From the NCBI GenBank assembly GCA_031835245.1, contig JAVKOQ010000183.1:10001-74000 (forward strand): a DNA stretch of 64,000 nt, given 5' to 3'. The stretch comes from Balamuthia mandrillaris. Its lineage: Eukaryota > Discosea > Longamoebia > Balamuthiidae. Under the pieces are notes generated by a model, which was given only the letters and a program-made list of their open reading frames with translations, was not told the origin of the DNA and searched no databases. Of the stretch, positions 49,317 to 58,605 are shown in pieces; the stretch's first letter is position 1; each line of letters opens with the position of its first letter. The position numbers and the translations under genes are program-made.

Positions 49317-50755
49317 TTAGCTGGAGGGAGGGTCGTTGATCGGGAGGTAGAGTCCTTCGTCTTCCTGCTTTAAGCGAATGAAGGAAGCGATCAAGGGCAC
49401 CAACACCAAACAAACCAGCATCATAACTAGGGGAAGCAGCGATACCACCAGCAAAAGGGGAAACTGCGGGTTGCCAATGAAAAAAAACACTAAGGCCATC
49501 TCCGTGATTAGCGTCAACGATTGCAACACCTCCACCAAAAAGCTTGCATAAGTTGCGCAGGGCATTACCAGGCAAACGAAGAAGAGATAGCCGCATTGAA
49601 GTGCGAGCAAAGCTATGATAGCCCACAAAGGCAATGCTGACAACGGTAAACAAAACCTAGGGTGAAGAAGAACGCGGAAGAATTGTTGGTTTGTTGATGC
49701 TAGGTAGGCAAAGAGATCCCGTACCGCGTAGTGAAGCTGGATGAGACCAAAGCGATGAGCGAAAAAACCTCTTAAGCCTGTCTTGTAGCGGAGTGTTGCC
49801 TTCCTTAAGGCAAGCTTTGCACTCTTGCTGCTGGGCGCAATAACTGTTGCTCACATTCAGGTACCAACTATCTTTGTAGTACACAAGGTCCACCGCAGGC
49901 TCCTGGCCTGCATTGGTGTACACATCCCTGACGAAGCGCAGGTCAAGCGATGAGAAGGGTATGTTGTCGCCCTGCTTTGGGACTTGGCTCTCTGTCAAGT
50001 ACACCGCCACAAAAAAGATGTCATAAGGCAGCGAGATGTTGAGCATATCCTACCGCACAGAGAAAGAAAGAGAGAAGGTTAGCTTCTTCTGTGCGTCCGT
50101 AGTGAGAGATCACTTGCAATACGAACACTAGGATTACGGTCGCCTGCCCAACTAGTGATGGCTGTAGGGACGACGGTGCTGTCGGCCTTGCTCAGAAGGA
50201 ACTTAATGTCCCATTTCTTCGGATTGTCCAACACATTCAACAGAAGTGTTTTCCCAGATGCTAGAAGCCAAAAATGAGATAGCAGTGGTAACAAATACGT
50301 GGATGGTCAGTGCTGGACGGAAAACAAAAGCCGAATAAGGAGCAAGAGGAGTGGCAGGCAGTAACTTACTGGAGTTGGAATACAGCGAGAATCCACGCCA
50401 GTCTTCCACGCGTACCACAAACGCTCCACCGTTGTTTTGAGCCGGGCGGTTGGTGTAGGCAGTTAGTTGTAGCGTCATGTTGGGCAGTTACATTGAGGCC
50501 CGTCCCAAGCACCTGCGGAATGGTGAGGCTGCCTCCTTGGGCTCCCACGGAACTCACCAACCAAGCGCGCACGTAATCATAGTCCACGTTGTCCACTCTT
50601 TGAAAGACCACCTCCCACACCAGCTGGTTGAGGTGGTTGACAAAACGGAAGAGCGGAGTAGCAGAGTCCACCTGGATGGCATGAGCACTATGAATGGTGT
50701 CCCCCAAGAACAGCAAAAGTATTGTGGCAACCAGCCATGGGGACGGTGACCTCAT
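49317..50755 (-). CDS. Signal-peptide protein with multi-pass C-terminus, unknown function
   Basis: The first Met at 50755 opens a signal peptide (SPWLVATILLLFLGDTIHSA) followed by a lumenal part with Cys residues (YCAQQQECKACL) and a C-terminal region with about three hydrophobic helices (PLWAIIALLALQCGYLFF; LTLITEMALVFFFI; LLLVVSLLPLVMMLVCLVLV). Exon borders seen: donor at 50370, acceptor at 50260, exon 50049-49725, acceptor at 49656. Two places need a frame change that no GT..AG pair explains well: near 50490 (..GTGLNVTAQ to MTLQLTAYTN) and near the 49725/49656 junction. Either small introns are missed, or there are indels in the sequence or a decaying gene. No family recognised; an endomembrane or plasma-membrane location is inferred. 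Confidence 0.5.
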
Positions 50756-50952
50756 GATTGCGGCAGGGCGTGCAAGACGGTGTTGTTTGACGGCAAGCCC
50801 GGAGAAAGCATAACAGGAAAAAGAAAAAGCAGAACAAAAAGAATTACTTTCTTTTCCTCATTGCTGTATCATAATACATTACTTTTGGAATGTGTCTTTC
50901 TTTTTCGAATTTGCCGTAGACCTTTAGTTAACTCTTCCTGTGCACAAGAAAC

Positions 50953-51366
50953 ATGGCCAACCTTTGGCTGCTAGCATGCTCGGTCCTGCTTGGTTTCTTG
51001 CTTTTCGGAGATGCGGTGGCGGAGAGGCAAGAAGCTGACTATTTGACTGTGTCGGTAATCAATACCAACAACTCCCCATATTACAGCGGGTTCCTGTTGT
51101 TTGTGGACGAAGCTGGTAGTGGTAGCCCCTATGCTCCTCTGCAGAACACGGTCTTGTATGCCATCCCTGTGCTACCTCCGAACCTGCGTATCGCTTTCCG
51201 GCTCAGCAAAAACCAATGGTTGCTCAGCTTTGAGGACGTATTGTGGGAGCACACAGGGCCAATCCAACCTGGAGAAGTTCGACGAAAAAGTGCCTTCAGC
51301 AGTACTACTAACCGGACGGAGTGGGAGCTTTCCTCAAATTACGTTTTTATCCCATCAGGTACTGCT

Positions 51367-51414
<48 letters not shown>

Positions 51415-51837
51415 CTCCTCCCCCTCCTCCTCCTCCTCCTCCTCCTCTCTCTCTCTCTCTCTTTATGGCCATTTCCTAATTTATTTTAAGGCTCTGAAGG
51501 TGAAATTTTAACGGCCAAAGTTCCAAAAACTGTTAACCATTACTCGCCTTCATATTGCTGCGTGTCTAATGACTCTCCAAACACATTGGCCTACATAACA
51601 TGTGTGCCATGTGAAAGAGGAAGCCAAGCCAAGATTCCCTTGGCTTTAAAGACTTTAGCCATAGTGTATTGTGGAGCTCCTGATAACATAATTCCTGGTC
51701 ATTTTTATGAGCAAGAGGTTGGCCGTTGTGGCAGTTGGAGTGAACCGTATTATATTAGTCTAGATCCAATGTCTTCTTATTCTTCACTTCTTATCACAGC
51801 TGTCAATGATATAGATTTCACTATTGCTTGGAATTGA
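50953..51837 (+). CDS. Secreted or lumenal protein, unknown function
   Basis: Exons 50953-51358 and 51491-51837 join in phase (..FIPS/GSEGEIL). The N-terminus is a clear signal peptide (LWLLACSVLLGFLLFGDAVA) and no other membrane span is seen. The mature part, about 225 residues, has several Cys near its C-terminal half (YCCVSND, YITCVPCERG, IVYCGAP, GRCGSW) that could form disulphides. It starts head-to-head, 197 bp from the signal-peptide gene at 49317-50755, so the two may share a promoter. No family recognised. It is the last gene of the gene-dense part of the window. Confidence 0.7.
51370..51462. repeat. (CT)n(CTC)n(CT)n tract in an intron
   Basis: A compound CT / CTC / CT run fills most of the single intron of the secreted-protein gene, pyrimidine on the coding strand. 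It is the rightmost intron tract of this kind; none occurs in the AT-rich part to the right. Confidence 0.95.
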
Positions 51838-52840
51838 ATGAAACATTTCTTCTCTTTTCTTTAGTTTTCTTATGTTTCTTTTTGCTCCCTTTTCAACATA
51901 CTGTGTTATTAATTTGAACAAAGCTGACCTGTTCATTGTAATTATAATGGGAAATAAGTTATTGAATCTCAACTTGCACTTTGCGGCCTGTGATCCTCAT
52001 TCTGAGTTAAATAATATCTATATATTCACTATTTGTCCCAAGGTGAAAAGCAGCAATAGAGGAAAAAACAACCAGTTCATAACACAGTTTGTGCTACTGT
52101 ATTCAAGTCAACAATATCTCTTAATACTTTCATTATCAGCCTGACGAGTTACCAGAATCTGTTAATTCCTTCTAGTACATAGTGTAAATTTGAGAAAAAC
52201 CAACAAACCTGCCTTCATTTATGACTTGCTTCTTTGTCTTGTTATACCACTTTCCCATAATACCTATCCCTATCTCTCCTTGTATATATATTTCTTTCTT
52301 TTATTCTATCAAAGGTCTTTTCCCTGCACACAATGAGTTGGTATCTGTTGGATTGTTTTCTCACCAGCCTAATCACAGCTTCTTTACACAAAAGAAGAGG
52401 ACAGCATCATTGATCTGCATCTCTTTACTGAGTGTATAGCCTTCGCTTGTTTAGCACAAAAGTGTCAATATCTTGCTTTTTCTTTCCATTTATTCTAGTC
52501 AGTGAAAAAGAAAGCACAATTCAACACCTTAATGCTTTAATAGTAAACCTGTTAGAAGACAATAATATTCAACATAGATTGGCCTTTTAACAACATTTTA
52601 AATCATCTTCTTTTCCTCTTTTTCCAAATTTTCTACTATTAAGTCAGCCTTATCCAAGCATGCTTATTAAGCATCACAATAAAGAGAAAAATGAAAAAGT
52701 AAAATAAAAAAGAAAGTGATAATAGGATGATTTTCTTAAATAAAAAATAATATTATTTCTGAAATTTATTCTTTTACAAAATGATGAAAGAGGAATTGAA
52801 CAATATTTATTAATAATTTCAACTTTCTTTCTCTGTTATT
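51838..52840. other. AT-rich sequence without recognisable genes
   Basis: From the secreted-protein stop the base composition becomes markedly AT-rich, with T-rich then A-rich blocks. Frames are short and frequently closed. It may contain more of the degraded copia copy next to it, but I recognise no domain. Confidence 0.5.
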
Positions 52841-54420
52841 AGACTTGTTTCATATGGCCCTTGTGGGTAACAAATTATCCTCATAGCCAGCATTAATGCT
52901 TCACCCCACAACTTTGATAAGGCTCCAGAGTGATGCAGCATGCACCTGACTCTGTCCATGAGTGTCCTGTTCATGTGCTCAGCCACTCTATTCTGCTCTG
53001 GAGTGTATGGAATTGATCATTCCAATGATGCTCCTCTCTTTTGAAGGCTTTTCACTACCCTGGTGTTGATGTATTCCCCTCCTGCATCAGTGTAAAGTCG
53101 CTTGACTTTGTTTCCCACTTTGGATTTGGTTTCTTCCATTCATTCTAGTAATGCTTCTCCAAGTTCGTCTTTAGTCTTTAGTAAAGAAACCCAGACTTTT
53201 AGCGTTTTGTTATCCACAAACATACATAAGTAATGTTTGTTCAAGTAGGAGGGAATGTGAATGCTACAAACATTGGAGTGCACCAGCCCAAGTTTACCAT
53301 GACAAAGATCTTTGAAAAGTGCTGAGGATAAAGGCTTACAGCTCATCTTCCTTTTCATGCAGCCTTCATATAGCCCTTTTATACCACTTTCTATGATCTC
53401 TTCCATATGGTCAACAATTTTCGGAAGTTCATGGACTGTCTTCCTCGCAAAATGGCCTAAACATTGATGCCGATGCTTGACAGCCTGCTTCTTCTTAACC
53501 ACAATAAATGCTCCTTCCTCGGATAGACAAGAAGTCTCACACTGCAGGACATATACTCTGCGTTCCAACTGAGCCACTCCAATGATTTCCTCTGCTTGAT
53601 GAATATTGACTTCAGTTCCTTCAAACTCCATTATGCACCCTCTCTGTCAACACTTTGCCAGACACCAGATTTCTGCATAGCTCTGGGATGTAAAGGGTAT
53701 CTCAGGAACACTGTCTTCTTCGTTTTGCTGTTCACAGTCATGTTGATGTAAACATTGCCTATGCCCTTCACAGCTGCCATCTGCAGTAAGGATGAACAGT
53801 CCTCTCACCACTCTAAGCAAAGACAACAACTGTATGTCATATACTGTGATGCTCTGGTGTCAAGAATCCACCTCAACCTTTTGCTTCTTTACTCAAAAGT
53901 GGTAGCAACTAGGTCTAGCAAGTCATCATTGTCAGATGACTTCTTTTTGTCTTTCTTGCCTTTCTTCTTTGTTGCTTTTGGGCAATCTTGTTGAAGGTGT
54001 CCCGCTTTTCCACACTTCCAACAACACTTCTTCTTTCTCTCCTCTTCTTCCTTCTTTGGCTTCCATTTCCAACGTTTTTCTTGCGCTGATAATGCCAATC
54101 AGTTGGCTGACTTTTTATCTCTGACTCTTTCTTCTTGAATTCTTCCCAGGTTTTCTCTTGTGACAGGAGATTGTCTATTATCATAACAAAACTCAGCCAA
54201 GAGGTCAGAAGATTGTTGGGCACCATTTCAATGGCTTCCTTTTTAGAGAGAACTCTATCTACGCTTCTATACTGTGTCAGCAGCAGCTCGAACTTCAAAA
54301 GATATTCGTTCATCCACCCCTGATCAGGTGAAGTTGACTCATCTTCCATCATAGCAAGGTTTGCTCTTTCTCCACTTCCTGTCATAGCCACACTTTGGCA
54401 AGAGATTATAGGACCTGTAA

Positions 54421-54430
54421 GCCCATAACC
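54421..54430 (-). promoter_or_regulatory. Primer-binding site, initiator tRNA-Met anticodon region
   Basis: Directly after the LTR the - strand reads GGTTATGGGC. This is complementary to GCCCATAACC, the anticodon-loop part of eukaryotic initiator tRNA-Met. Drosophila copia and relatives are primed by an internal tRNA-iMet fragment rather than its 3' end, so position and sequence both fit. Confidence 0.7.
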
Positions 54431-54672
54431 TGTTGCATGGTGGATGTAATCAGTGAATTAAGGTTTGAATGTATAAGTAAGTAATGTGTATCTATTTATA
54501 AAAGAGTATCAAGAGTGTTGGTATAAATAGTGGAGGTAAGACAGGTTAGAAGGAACCTGGAACAGATGACTAGATGAAAGACAAGTTTGATGTCTGTCTG
54601 TTCTACCAATAGAGAGGTAGGTGAATCTGTCATTTCAATCATCTGACATGTCATGTCAACATACCCCAACAC
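54431..54672 (-). repeat. LTR of the copia fossil
   Basis: On the - strand it begins TGTTGGGG and ends ATGCAACA, a 242-bp TG..CA unit with short inverted ends (TGTTG/CAACA) as in Ty1/copia LTRs. The primer-binding site follows directly on the inner side, and LINE sequence abuts the outer side at 54673. Confidence 0.75.
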
Positions 54673-54850
54673 TTTTGAGCTCTATTGCATTTCACTTGAC
54701 AGCAGCTTTGTTGCACAGTTTTTTATGATCATCTTTCTGACTGGTTTTTCCTCTTGATTGTCAACACTCCAGATTCTAAAGTGATCTTCCCACAGATTGT
54801 TTCTTCCTCAGCATTGTATACAGGGCACATACTGTCCTCTTCAGATTGCT
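54673..54850 (-). mobile_element. LINE copy B, 3' part
   Basis: On the - strand this matches the 3' part of LINE copy A (63680-63870): a shared AATGCTGAGGAAGAAAC and GAAGATCACTTTAGAATCTG, and ends GAGCTCAAAAG where copy A reads GAGCTCAAGAGA... . About 26 bp present in copy A (the AEHFLLKCPN part) is missing. It stops exactly at the copia LTR, so the LTR element inserted here. Confidence 0.75.
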
Positions 54851-55805
54851 GAATGGCTCTCCACTTTTTTCCAATGGGCAGTCCACTACAACAAATAGCA
54901 TTCATTATTCATTTGTTCTTTCCTTGGGTTGGTAATCACTAAGCTCTGTTGTGTTCAACCAAACATCTTCCATTGGTCAAAAAGTTATACTATAGTCATG
55001 CTTTTGTTCCTTTTTCTCCTTCAGCTATATACTCCGCCTTGGCTACTCAGGTTTAGGCCCTCATCCTCTAGGCTTTCTTTTCAATGTCATAACCCAGTCT
55101 TGGTTTGTGCCAGTCCCTCTCTCTCTCGGGACACTCACAAAGGAGAGAAAAGATTAAGGTGGTTCTTGGTTTGCTCTTATTAGAAAAACCTGCTTCATGT
55201 GTACAATTTCTCTTTTTAATTCTGAAATTCTCTCCTTTTTCCCTGTTTTCCCTCCTCGTTGGGTAACACAATACTTTACAATAACAAGACCCGAACTTAA
55301 TTTACTAAAAGTGAAGAGTACAAGTGATAGTAAAGTATCTTGTGTTTTGTTGTAAGTTGTCCTGAGAGGAAAAAGAAGAAGAAGCAAGGAGAGGCAGTAT
55401 TTAAGCTAGAACAATTATCCAAAAAAGAAGAACAGAGAATATCAGCATAAAAGGGCAGAGAGAGAAAACAACAAGAAAGGAGAAGTTCAAGAAAGGAGAA
55501 GTTGGACACCGAGAGGTTTCCTCAGGTCGACAGGCATGAGGGAGAGGTCGACAGGAAGAGAAGAGGGGCTATTATGTTGGAGTTTTCCAACAGATTGGCT
55601 GGTTGACATTCTCCTATTGATCAGACCAAGATCGTGCAGCATGATGACATCAACATCACTTGTCTTTTCACTTCCCTTACACCTTCTTTCTTCTCACCTT
55701 CCTCTTCTCTTGCTTGGCTTATTGCTTCAATTAGCTCAAAGTGGCCATCTTGCCTCTCAGCATGACGAATTACTGCTTGCCTTTCTAGCTCACAGTAGGC
55801 CTTGA
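54851..55805. mobile_element. Unidentified insert of about 0.95 kb inside LINE copy B
   Basis: In copy A the segments coding VAGVCGAELN and CPACNAEEET are adjacent, but in copy B they lie at about 55813 and 54820. The sequence between is foreign to the LINE. It has no recognised protein. Within it are TCGACAGGCATGAGGGAG-like short repeats at 55528-55555 and a mostly open - strand frame (AYCELERQAVIRHAERQDGH) at 55621-55812. It is probably a non-autonomous element or solo LTR; clear end repeats are not seen. Confidence 0.45.
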
Positions 55806-56060
55806 TGGTCAATTAGTCCAATTCTGCTCTACATATCCCTGCCACAGTCCTCTGAAGACAGCCCTGAGATATATCTTGAGATAGAGAGGAGAGCAAGAAG
55901 GCATGGCAGGGCACTTGGATCTTGACACAGAGTTCTTTCCAGCAAAGCAGGTCCAGAGATGGCAGAACTACTGAAGGTATGAAATAAAGCAAAACAAGAA
56001 AAGCAGGAAGTGTTTTTGTATGATGAGGTCCAGGCAATGCAAATCTTCTGTGAAGAATCT
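55806..56060 (-). mobile_element. LINE copy B, segment upstream of the insert
   Basis: The - strand end of this segment encodes LQRTVAGICRAELD, matching HQRTVAGVCGAELN of LINE copy A at 63636-63678. DNA identity is high over about 45 bp around AGGACTGTGGCAGGG. Further upstream the match fades, so the outer border is approximate. Confidence 0.55.
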
Positions 56061-56330
56061 ACTGTGTCATACTATGCAGCCATTGTCAGCCAGTCAAAAA
56101 AAACGAATAAAAGAGCAAAAAGTAAGGAGCTGTGCCATATGACACAGCCAGTGCCAGACAGGCAAAAGGCAAGAGGAAGAAGCTACACTGTATGACACAG
56201 TGGAGAGAAAAAGGAAAAAAGGGTGAAAGGAAGGTGCTGTAATGCAGTCAATACCAGGCAGTCAAAAAAAATGAGCAACAGGGAAGATGTAGTGCCATAT
56301 GAAGCAGCTAGTGCTGCCCAGGACGACTAC
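56060..56330. repeat. Hairpin repeat cluster 1
   Basis: Four or five copies of a short palindrome, opposite in orientation to cluster 3. Clearest is CTGTGCC-ATAT-GACACAG at 56130-56147; weaker ones lie at 56062-56079, 56183-56200, 56235-56247 and 56290-56307. The spacer downstream (CCAGTGCCAGACAGGCAAAA) resembles the reverse complement of the spacer in cluster 3. Confidence 0.65.
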
Positions 56331-56429
56331 TTTGGTGTTCTTGGTAGCATATCATCCATCAAGCCCTTGAATCCTTTGACACAGTTACTTCACCATGAAT
56401 TCTTCAAACTTTGACATTGCCTTGCTGCA

Positions 56430-56836
56430 ACAATAACAAAGGAAGAAGTGTGATTCTTCTGTGAGTGTGTGCTGTTGAAAAATAGTTTAATGGTTCAGTC
56501 CTTATGATTATAGGTCTCATTGGAAACATGTATTATTTCCATTAAAATTTCCTCAATTGGCAGTAAAATTGATAGAAAGTTATTGTTAAACCTAAGAAAA
56601 AATTAAGAAAGAAACAAAAAGAGGATTGAAGTTAAATGTATTTTGTTAGAAAGGGAAAGAAACAAGTACATTTGTGTATGTTCTTTGCTTTGTTGTTAAG
56701 GGAGAGAATTTATAGTTGAGAAGCAAACCAAGGAAGGAAAGAGACTAAAATGAAGAGTGGTTTTTTAGTTTCTTTGTTCTGAAGTTCCAACATAAGATTG
56801 TCAATAGAAAAGAAGTGAGAAAAAAAATAAAAAAAG
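56430..56836. other. AT-rich sequence, nothing recognised
   Basis: A-rich stretch with GAAAGAAACAAAAAG-like runs. No open frame of note and no match to the other repeats in the window. Confidence 0.5.
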
Positions 56837-56845
56837 TGTTGACTG

Positions 56846-57149
56846 TGTTGACAGTTGCCAATATTACTAATTGACCTGAGCTTTGCTGCCTAAAGAATGT
56901 GTTAAGTCCATGCTCCACATTGAAAACATACTAAAAATCATGTTAGTATATAATCACGAACACTTATCTCAAGACTCCTCATGTTGGATTTATCCCAGAC
57001 CCTCAGCTCTCCTTTTTTTTTGTATCCTCCATCCTTTCTTGTACTTTGAAGCAACGTCAGAGATTCACTTTCATTGTCCTTTCTTTATTCACTTGAATAC
57101 ACTTCTTGTCTTTTCACTGACTCTTTTATTCTAAAGGTTAGATTCAACA
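56846..57149 (+). repeat. LTR-like dispersed repeat, copy 1
   Basis: The core (about 56968-57135) matches, in inverted orientation, sequence at about 62020-62220 (shared TCTCAAGACTCCTCATGTTG, CCCAGACCCTCAGCTCTCCT and GAATACACTTCTTGTCT). The outer ends read TGTTGACAG and GATTCAACA, so it may be a solo LTR of a retrotransposon. No internal coding region is attached. No target duplication is evident. Confidence 0.55.
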
Positions 57150-58605
57150 ATCACTCTTTTTTTAAAAGAAAAACTGCAAGTTGAAGGAAATTCTAAGGCC
57201 AAACTTTCTCAATTTCAAAATACAATAGTGTAAAAAGCTTTATAAATAAGATACCCTCTTATTTAAGTTTGTAAATAAAAATTAAATAAAAAAGAAATTT
57301 TATGTTGATGGATAAAACTTGGCCCTTGGGTTAGCCATGACCTTGGGCATTCTGTGATGAAGATAAACTATCCTTGTCATTATGTGATCTTACTCTCAAC
57401 ATATTAGTTCCGTTGCCCCTTTCCTTTCCTTTCCTTTCTGTCAAACATCTGTGACGTGGACCAATCGCCTGCTGCCACATCGCTAGGCTTCTTCCTTTTA
57501 TTCCGTTGCTTTCTTCTCTCTTTCTTTTAGTTAGTTAGTTTTGTTTCATTCACACCACACTTTTCTTTCTTGACACCCTTTGTTCCCTTGTTCCCTCTTT
57601 GAAAAATACGTTTTGGCCCCGTCCGTTCGTGTTATTCGCCCTTTCTAACAGATCCAACCTAAACATAACATCAATCGGGTGAGCCTGCTTATATTTAAAA
57701 AAACACATACTATACTATTTTCCTAATATACAAACAAATACATTCTTTACTATTTTCCAGTATATCAAATAATTTCATAGTATTTGGTGAAGGATCTTCT
57801 TGGTTAATGGCCTTCTATAAAGCTGCTCAAAAGAGTGATTCAGGTTCTTCTTTCATTCTTAAAGTAATCAACAACATAAGTTAACTGATTTAAACTAGTA
57901 GTGGCAATACCAGATATAATGCCAACCCTTGTGCTTTCTTTTGAGTACTATGTCATTGGAGATACTTTATCATATTAGCTCTTTGTTCTAATCAAACTCA
58001 TGAGCTGCATACAGTATGTGCTCTATTGTTCCATGCTAAAAGCTTTGTAACAAAATTGTTAAGAGTTAGCAGTCCATCGTAGTTCAACACTGTTGGTTGG
58101 AAAAAATACTTGTTTGGTTTAAGCAGTGCAATAGTGTGGATGCTTTGCAAAAAAAATGCAGTGATTATTGGTTCCAGTGTTTTGAAACAAGAAAGTTTAT
58201 GCTTGTCTGGACTGGTGAAAATTGAGGACAATTTTACTACTTCATTGCAATTGTGGCCTATTGGCAACTGCTATAAATGCCCTGAACACAGTATAAACAA
58301 AAAGGAGAATCTCCTTTTGGAAATTTGAAAAGGCAAAAAATAATTTTTCAAATATTTTTCCAAAATCAAAAATCATTTTTTTTTCAAATTTTATTAATAA
58401 GGAAAATCATAAATTATTTTTTATATGAATGGAATAGTATTTTATAAATATTAAAGAAAACATTTTTATTATTTATTATGTGTTACTATGAGAATCTGAA
58501 AAATCCTCGTCACTATTATTATTGTTCTTTTTACTTTCTGTATCTTCTTCTTCTTCTTCTTTTTCTTCTTCTTCTTTTTCTTCTTCTTCTTCTTCTTCTT
58601 CTTCT
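57150..58605. other. AT-rich sequence without a supported gene
   Basis: About 1.4 kb. The part 57400-57660 is less AT-rich and has TCCTTTCCTTTCC repeats and a GACCAATCG (CCAAT-like) site at about 57457, which could be a relic promoter. The part 58320-58460 is extremely AT-rich. A (TTC)n run at 58546-58607 adjoins the end of the next gene. Confidence 0.5.

Larger units (their letters stand above)
52845..54672 (-). mobile_element. Ty1/copia LTR retrotransposon fossil, incomplete
   Basis: A broken copy reading on the - strand. Parts seen in order: a 5' LTR (54672-54431), a primer-binding site, a gag region with a CCHC zinc knuckle (CWKCGKAGHLQQDC), a gag-pre-integrase segment (HRHQCLGHFARKTVHELP) and an integrase core (LYTDAGGEYI; PYTPEQNRVAEHMNRT). 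The order gag, integrase before reverse transcriptase is that of the copia family. Reverse transcriptase, RNase H and a second LTR are not recognised in the window. It carries several breaks. It lies within a LINE copy, so it is younger than that LINE; with one LTR its age cannot be estimated from LTR divergence. Confidence 0.85.

Noticed and set aside
54945-55590. Solo LTR of about 640 bp with TGTTG/CAACA ends inside the LINE insert
   Set aside because: The ends fit but flanking target duplications do not match and no second copy is seen, so it is left as an unidentified insert.
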